Assembly: GCA_015478945.1 (NCBI GenBank)
Contig: JABUQX010028395.1
Location: 1 to 11,767, forward strand
From: Trachelipus rathkii
Taxonomy: Eukaryota > Arthropoda > Malacostraca > Isopoda > Trachelipodidae
DNA: 11,767 nt
Reading direction: 5' to 3'
The notes under the pieces were generated by a model. The model was not told the origin of the DNA. It saw only the letters and a list, made by a program, of their open reading frames with translations, and made no database searches. The translations under genes were made by a program, and so were the position numbers. This document shows positions 7,865 through 11,767 of the stretch, piece by piece (the first letter of the stretch is position 1; each line of letters starts with the position of its first letter).

Positions 7865-8644
7865 CTATAGGTCCTCTTCCTCCTCCATGTCCTCCTGGCT
7901 AATCACTTCCTGCAGGAGGTCCATATTTCCTTTGAGGAAAAGAAGGTCCTCAAACCTTTCCTCCTTCAAGGACGATCTCTTGGCCCTGAGGATGTCCCCA
8001 CCCGCGCTGAAGCACCTCTCCACAGCTGCTGAACTAGGAATGGGGGTATTATATTTTATAAATAGATCTATCCATATCTCCCTATGCTGGTTGGGGAAAC
8101 AGGAACAGCTCGGATCTTCTTGAGAGGGCACCCACTCCTCCATGGACTTTCGTATGACGATTTCCACATCCTGTTGCTGGCTTGCTCTGCGTACCAATAC
8201 TCTAGAAAACAATTTACTGAATAGGAGTGCGTCTGAATTGTGGGGTTCTTTTTCTGTTGGCTGGCCAAGCTGACGCTGCTGCTGTTTCTCAGTGGGTTTG
8301 ATGGAGTCCCCTATCTTCCGGGTAATCCTGTCCCCGATCTCCTCCACCATGTCAGGTGCAATGCTTTCTAGGGCCTTAAGGGTGAAGGAGGGGTGAAGGG
8401 CAGTGGCCATAAGGAGATCCCTATTCTGAAAGAGGTGGCCAAACCTCTTTTCATAGCCACTGAGGAGGGCCTGTACTAGTGGCCTTGCATACACAAGATG
8501 AATATTTTCACTCTTCTCCTCAAGGCTGGTCTTCATCAACCAAAGTTGGGGTAGGAGGGTGCCCATGTATGCCCTTTTCTCCCCCTGAAGCATATCAAGA
8601 CACTGCGCCACAGGCTGCATGACCAATGTGTACTCGTTCATGAC
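7865..8644 (-). CDS. Transposase exon 8: helical insertion and dimerisation domain (codons 490-748)
   Basis: The acceptor is CTCTTTCAG; the first codon is GTC, directly before the in-frame Met. It covers the all-helical insertion (LVMQPVAQCLDMLQG, ATALHPSFTLKAL with the H-P-x-F-K-like motif) and the C-terminal hAT block (NTPIPSSAAVERCFSAGGD, KRSSLKEERFEDLLFLK). Glu698 in the A-V-E-R motif is the likely third catalytic acid. It ends in an acidic tail and a stop at 7865-7867. Confidence 0.93.
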   Translation of the reverse strand, partial: VMNEYTLVMQPVAQCLDMLQGEKRAYMGTLLPQLWLMKTSLEEKSENIHLVYARPLVQALLSGYEKRFGHLFQNRDLLMATALHPSFTLKALESIAPDMVEEIGDRITRKIGDSIKPTEKQQQRQLGQPTEKEPHNSDALLFSKLFSRVLVRRASQQQDVEIVIRKSMEEWVPSQEDPSCSCFPNQHREIWIDLFIKYNTPIPSSAAVERCFSAGGDILRAKRSSLKEERFEDLLFLKGNMDLLQEVISQEDMEEEEDL

Positions 8645-11604
8645 CTGAAAGAGTGAAAATTAATATATTGCTTAGTTACGTAAGCATAATTGATTATTAA
8701 TAAAAATACGGGAGCACGAGAGCGAGGTATCTGTATGGAATAGGGCGAATAGATCAAGAGTGAGGGTTGTACAGATGGACAATCTGAGGGCGTTCTTGGC
8801 AGTTAGGAGATTGGATAAGATGAGGAACGAGTTTATCATGGAAGCGTGTCTTGCGGGTAAGGGAAAAGACTGCCAAATTTGATGAGGATTTTGTAAGATG
8901 GTTTGGACATGTGGAGAAGGTGGAGAACACCATATTGGTTAAGAAAGTGTATAAGAGCACATGTGAGAGTGTTTTGCCTGTCGGACGACCGGAAAAAAAG
9001 GTGGATATATTCAGTTAGAGATTGTTTACGAAGTAGCGATATGAGTGTTGGGCAAGCAAGAGCGATGGTACAGGTACAGAACAGGGATTAATGGAGGGGG
9101 TTTGGGTTTGTGAGGAGATTTATAATTTAATAAATTTATTAAATTATAAATAAAAATATTAAAAGAGCAATTGCTACTTTAAAAATACTTTATATTTACC
9201 TCGACGTCTACCTCTGTGAGAGGGGAACCTCCCTTGGGCTGCTTGATGAGGATGGTGTTTATGGCATCCATTTGGTTTTCGACCCTTAAAACCTCCAGAA
9301 GGACCATCACACTATCATATAGGGAGTTCCATCTGCAGAAATAAATATAACTTTATATAAAATATCAAAAACTTATAAAATGAACTTGTCTATAATTAAT
9401 CGGCAACAATTTCTTACGCTAAATTTCTTTTTTTAATAGTAACTACTACTACCTTGTCACCACAGGAGTCTTCAGTTTTCTTTTGGCGACAATCTTGATC
9501 TGGTTGGCCACCACTGGGGCCCTGTTCTGAAGGTTCCACAGGGCCTGGATCTTAGCTATGGTCCTCCTCCACTGTGAGCCCCCCTTGCTCCAGCCCTGTA
9601 TATCACTCACATCTGTTGTCGCCAACAGATTGAGTGTGTGAGCACTGAAACAATAAGATATTTAATTCAAGAAATTCAAAGATTATTAGTTAAATCTTAA
9701 ATGACAAATCTTTATTTGTTAATACTTATTACTTAATAATATTATTAATATATATTAGTAGCATTTAGCACTAGTTTTCGCGAATTCTAAGTACCTGCAG
9801 CGGTGTTGAGGCGGCAGACTTGGGTTGTCACCCTCAGCCCTCAGGAGCTCCTGGAGATCCACAATCTCCAAGTCAGGATAATCAGGGTCCATAGGAAGGT
9901 TCTCCTGGTCCTGGTTGGACTCACCAAAGGCGTTGAAGGCTGCCACGTAGTTGGTGCCATTGTCCGTAGTGGTGGCCTTCACCTTACCGTGGATGCTAAA
10001 CTCATGATGAATCTCTGTGATTAGTTTCCCCAGTAACTGGTGAGTTTGCCTTTCCTAAAGACAATAATTTTATTGTTTTAGTCTGTAAATTAAATAATAT
10101 TTACACCTCATATGTTCTTATGGTTATGAGACTAAGGTATAAAATGACAAAATTTAACTTTTTAATTTTCTTACCTTCACCTCCCTGACCGCCAAAGTTG
10201 CATGGCACCTTTTGAGGTTGACCCTGTCAATCCAGTGGACTGTCATTCCCAAGAAGGACCTATTGTGGGCGGTCCAACTGTCGGCTGTAGTGGCCACCCA
10301 CTTCTGGTGGAAGAGGTTGTTTATCAGTCGAGTCTTCCCCTTTTGCATCAGCTTTTCAATATCCCTGCTCAAAGTCCTCCTTGAGGTGGGATGAAACTCG
10401 GGATTAATGAGGTAAAACATCTCCTTCGTGTAAGGATCATCAGCTAAATCCAGTGGCATCATTGAATGAATGAACCACCTAATGATGAAAAAGTAATTAA
10501 GTTAATAAATCAATATATTTTAAATTTTTAATAAAAATATTTTTAAAACGTGAAGACGCTAAGTCGCTCATATACCTATTTAAAAAAAATTGAGTTCAAT
10601 TAAAATAACTAATATTATGTTTCTGAATTTTTTCACCTGGTGTAACCTTGTCTTGCTCTCTGCTGGCTGAACTTTGACCTGAAGCTCTCATCCAGAGACA
10701 TCTGACGCTTGCGAGACTCACTCTCCCTTGAACTGGAGCGACCGCGCTTGCTAAGCCCTTCAATGGCTGCAGAGAGGTGAGGGAGAAGGTCATTGTGCAT
10801 CTGGTATATAAAAATAATACAAACTTTAATTACAAATTTTTTAATTTTCTTTGATAACATTTGTATAAAGTATCAAGACTTTATACAAGAGTGTTTAAAT
10901 CTTGATAACTAATTAACTAGCAACACCAGTTAGTTGTTGTGATCTTATCTAAATTATTTAATTAATAATTATTTAAACTTACATGCTTGTAATGCTGCTT
11001 GAGGTGGGACCTTGTCTGGGTGCTGTAGGAAAGCCCCTTCTTCCCTTTGCAGGCAGGATGTTTACACTTGGCAACACCAGTGTGAATCTTCCTAAGAGAC
11101 ACCCCATCAACTTTCTCATCAGTCCTCAAAAATTTTTCAAAGATGAAGAAACTGAAATAAATAGAAGTTTTTAATTTTTTTGAATTTGACTATTGTAATT
11201 TCATATTTAAATGTTCAATCATGAAAAAATTCAAAAAAAGTTAATTTACTAGATTTTATTTAAAGATTTAATTTGGTTACTTTATAGTCTTTACTCTTTA
11301 CTATGCTCTTTAGTCTTTAGTCTTTAGTCTTTACTATAGCATGGAGGCGAGTTTCTTACCTCTCAAGAGTGAGCAAATAGCTTTTCAACTCTTTGACGGC
11401 ATCCTCGTTGCCCTCTTGGCCTTGGTTTCCAGGATCCCTCGTCTCCTCACAATCAAGGGTTACAGTGACAGGATCAGTAAGAGATCTTTGGCTGTCCATG
11501 TCACAGCTCTCATTTAAAATGGGAGAGCTGCTCCTTAAGCTACTACTGGCAGCGGCTGAACTGTCTCCAGAAACACCTCTGGTCCTAGTCACAAACTTAT
11601 CCAT
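7865..11604 (-). CDS. hAT-family transposase with BED zinc finger, 8 exons, 748 aa
   Basis: This gene is predicted to cut out and insert its element by RNase H-like DDE chemistry in the nucleus. The coding exons on the minus strand are 11604-11360, 11151-10983, 10800-10637, 10478-10175, 10054-9795, 9644-9453, 9332-9200 and 8644-7865. All introns are GT-AG, the phases match, and 2247 nt join without a stop. In order, the protein has: a Ser-rich N-terminus; a BED-like finger (about 108-138, CKHPAC then HLKQHYKH); a basic Ser/Arg linker; TTADSWTAH with Asp259; TTDNGTNY with Asp325; HRCSAHTLNLL (Cys380, His383); RWNSLYDS (Trp446); and the C-terminal dimerisation block SSAAVERCFSAGG with Glu698, then FEDLLFLKGN. 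The tail is acidic (EEEEDL). The ATG at 11604 is the first in the open frame. A 5' non-coding exon is possible. Whether the gene is active or domesticated cannot be told from sequence. Confidence 0.92.
8645..9199 (-). other. Intron 7 of the transposase gene, enlarged by a LINE insertion
   Basis: The intron is 555 bp, while the other six are 120-208 bp. Subtracting the 440-bp insert and its 10-bp flank copy leaves about 105 bp, close to its neighbours. The GT-AG sites are intact, so the insertion need not have disrupted splicing. Confidence 0.8.
8709..9148 (+). mobile_element. 3' fragment of an RTE-like LINE in intron 7, antisense to the gene
   Basis: The plus-strand frames read RVVQMDNLRAFLAVRRLDK (8764 on), then FDEDFVRWFGHVEKVEN (about 8880-8930), then RWIYSVRDCLRSSDMSVGQ (about 9000) and AMVQVQNRD. 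This is the extreme C-terminal end of the same reverse transcriptase family as the fragment at 4648-5812, which has VQMDN and WLGHMERMDD at matching places. The frames are shifted, so it is dead. AATAAAAATA occurs at both borders (8699-8708 and 9149-9158) and may be the target duplication, though it is simple sequence. Confidence 0.75.
9200..9332 (-). CDS. Transposase exon 7: RWNS motif (codons 445-489)
   Basis: The acceptor is TTTCTGCAG and the donor is GAG|GTAAATATA. T-R-W-N-S-L-Y-D-S spans the junction with exon 6. Its tryptophan is conserved in hAT transposases and in studied members helps hold the DNA end. This 133-bp exon has no long ORF of its own and would be missed by simple ORF calling. 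Confidence 0.9.
9453..9644 (-). CDS. Transposase exon 6: CxxH motif (codons 381-445)
   Basis: The acceptor is ATTGTTTCAG and the donor is AG|GTAGTAGT. AHTLNLLATTDV completes the classic H-x-L-N-L motif that follows the second aspartate. A helical region with W-N-L-Q-N-R follows. The donor is weaker than the others, but the frame continues exactly into RWNS of the next exon. Confidence 0.9.
9795..10054 (-). CDS. Transposase exon 5: second catalytic Asp (codons 295-381)
   Basis: The acceptor is TTGTCTTTAG and the donor is AG|GTACTTAG. HGKVKATTTDNGTNYVAAF holds Asp325, the second catalytic aspartate in the T-D-N-x-x-N-x-V-x-A-F motif. An acidic insert follows. The exon ends in HRC, the first half of the C-x2-H motif, which is completed across the intron. 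Confidence 0.92.
10175..10478 (-). CDS. Transposase exon 4: first catalytic Asp (codons 193-294)
   Basis: The acceptor is CATCATTAG and the donor is AAG|GTAAGAAAA. SRRTLSRDIEKL is the conserved S-R-x-T-L motif. WVATTADSWTAHNRSFLGM holds Asp259, the first RNase H-fold aspartate, followed by the usual hydrophobic strand ending in HWID. Confidence 0.92.
10637..10800 (-). CDS. Transposase exon 3: basic linker (codons 139-193)
   Basis: The acceptor is TTATATACCAG and the donor is AG|GTGAAAAAA. It encodes HNDLLPHLSAAIEG, then a Ser/Arg/Lys-rich stretch (RSSSRESESRKR) that could be a nuclear localisation signal, then SLDESFRSKFS. The last part is the helical region that precedes the catalytic core in hAT proteins. 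Confidence 0.85.
10861..10888. repeat. Perfect 11-bp hairpin in intron 2
   Basis: TTGTATAAAGT (10861-10871) and ACTTTATACAA (10878-10888) pair perfectly around a 6-base loop. The 15-mer ATTTGTATAAAGTAT (10859-10873) also occurs in inverted orientation at 11635-11649, about 30 bp upstream of the start codon. The role is unknown. Confidence 0.6.
10983..11151 (-). CDS. Transposase exon 2: BED-type zinc finger (codons 82-138)
   Basis: The acceptor is TTATTTCAG and the donor is CAT|GTAAGTTT. The exon ends in the finger: CKHPACKGKKGL, then SHLKQHYKH. The C-x4-C plus histidine pair is the BED arrangement and is the likely DNA-binding part. The exon is too short for an ORF search on its own strand, and the plus-strand reading here is a shadow. 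Confidence 0.88.
11286..11332. repeat. AGTCTTT heptamer repeats in intron 1
   Basis: Three perfect tandem copies lie at 11312-11332, with one more copy and one variant (ACTCTTT) at 11286-11299. It is probably simple replication slippage inside the intron. Confidence 0.75.
11360..11604 (-). CDS. Transposase exon 1: N-terminus (codons 1-82)
   Basis: The exon starts at ATG with a G at +4 and encodes MDKFVTRTRG, then a Ser-rich and acidic region of low complexity. The donor is AG|GTAAGAAAC and the phase is 2. Reading through the donor would give a TAA stop at once. Confidence 0.85.
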
Positions 11605-11767
11605 GTATTTAATTATTTTAATAATTTTATGTTTATACTTTATACAAATTATTTAATTAAATTTCAGTATCTGATAAATTAATAAATCTATATTAATATA
11701 TATATATTATATATGGATCATTTAAGATGTTGACTCCGTTTATACGGGGAAAATTTTCGATAAGAGA
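11605..11767 (-). promoter_or_regulatory. 5' leader and upstream region of the transposase gene (partial)
   Basis: This stretch is AT-rich with short AT runs. TTTATCAG on the minus strand, about 60 bases before the ATG, could be a splice acceptor for a 5' non-coding exon. No copy of the CGGCTAT motif or of the CAGAGCTGGG terminus occurs here, so the right end of the element lies further out. No promoter element can be supported. Confidence 0.35.

Larger units (their letters stand above)
7576..11767 (-). mobile_element. hAT DNA transposon with intact-looking transposase gene (right end not in window)
   Basis: The left terminus starts with CAGAGCTGGGCGCGGCTA, of the CAGAG-TGGGC type found at hAT ends. 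It is followed by subterminal CGGCTAT motifs and then, on the minus strand, by poly(A) signals and an eight-exon transposase gene. The other inverted terminus, which should end in ...CCCAGCTCTG, does not occur before position 11767. The element is therefore at least 4.19 kb. A 440-bp LINE fragment inside intron 7 accounts for part of that length. Confidence 0.75.

Noticed and set aside
7887..8123. Plus-strand ORF opposite the last transposase exon, and similar ORFs at 9803, 10202, 10212, 10983 and 11393
   Set aside because: All lie antisense to real transposase exons and show no family signature.
8068..8268. Minus-strand ORF in another frame of exon 8
   Set aside because: It is a shadow frame of the transposase.

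Overview
The window is eukaryotic. It shows GT-AG introns, AT-rich spacers, dinucleotide and trinucleotide microsatellites and nested transposable elements; no bacterial operon, rRNA or tRNA gene and no convincing host gene was seen. Two families of non-LTR retrotransposon (LINE) fragments resemble ones I recall from decapod crustaceans, so a crab, shrimp or crayfish is my best guess. That rests on recalled family resemblance, not on a search.

Left part (1-4608, a proposed nest). Bases 1-290 hold the decayed C-terminal end of a hAT transposase on the plus strand. From 352 to about 4140 lies a minus-strand, 5'-truncated, Jockey-like LINE. A 1.3 kb hAT-like element (633-1937) sits inside it, with 10-bp terminal inverted repeats and a 7-bp GTGGTGG flank duplication. 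A hAT terminus with GTATCGG subterminal repeats ends at 4608 and may be the far end of the 1-290 relic.

Middle part (4608-7560). An (ATT)n tail starts a second, RTE-like LINE fragment on the minus strand, which runs to an (AT)n microsatellite at 5813-5871. A plus-strand copy of the Jockey-like LINE (about 6168-7150) follows, carrying endonuclease-region remnants with two internal deletions. A featureless stretch and a (TAA)n/(TA)n block come next.

Right part (7576 to the window end). This is the main feature: a hAT DNA transposon whose left end (CAGAGCTGGGCGCGG...) begins at 7576, followed by three 13-bp CGGCTATYCGRCT subterminal motifs. On the minus strand it carries an eight-exon transposase gene. 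All seven introns are GT-AG, the phases fit, and the joined reading frame is open for 748 codons. A BED-type zinc finger, both RNase H-like aspartates, the CxxH and RWNS motifs and the C-terminal dimerisation block with a glutamate are present. Intron 7 carries an antisense 3' fragment of the RTE-like LINE. The right terminus of the element lies beyond the window.

No multi-gene pathway is visible. The biology here is transposon accumulation, with one apparently complete, possibly still functional or recently active hAT transposase.
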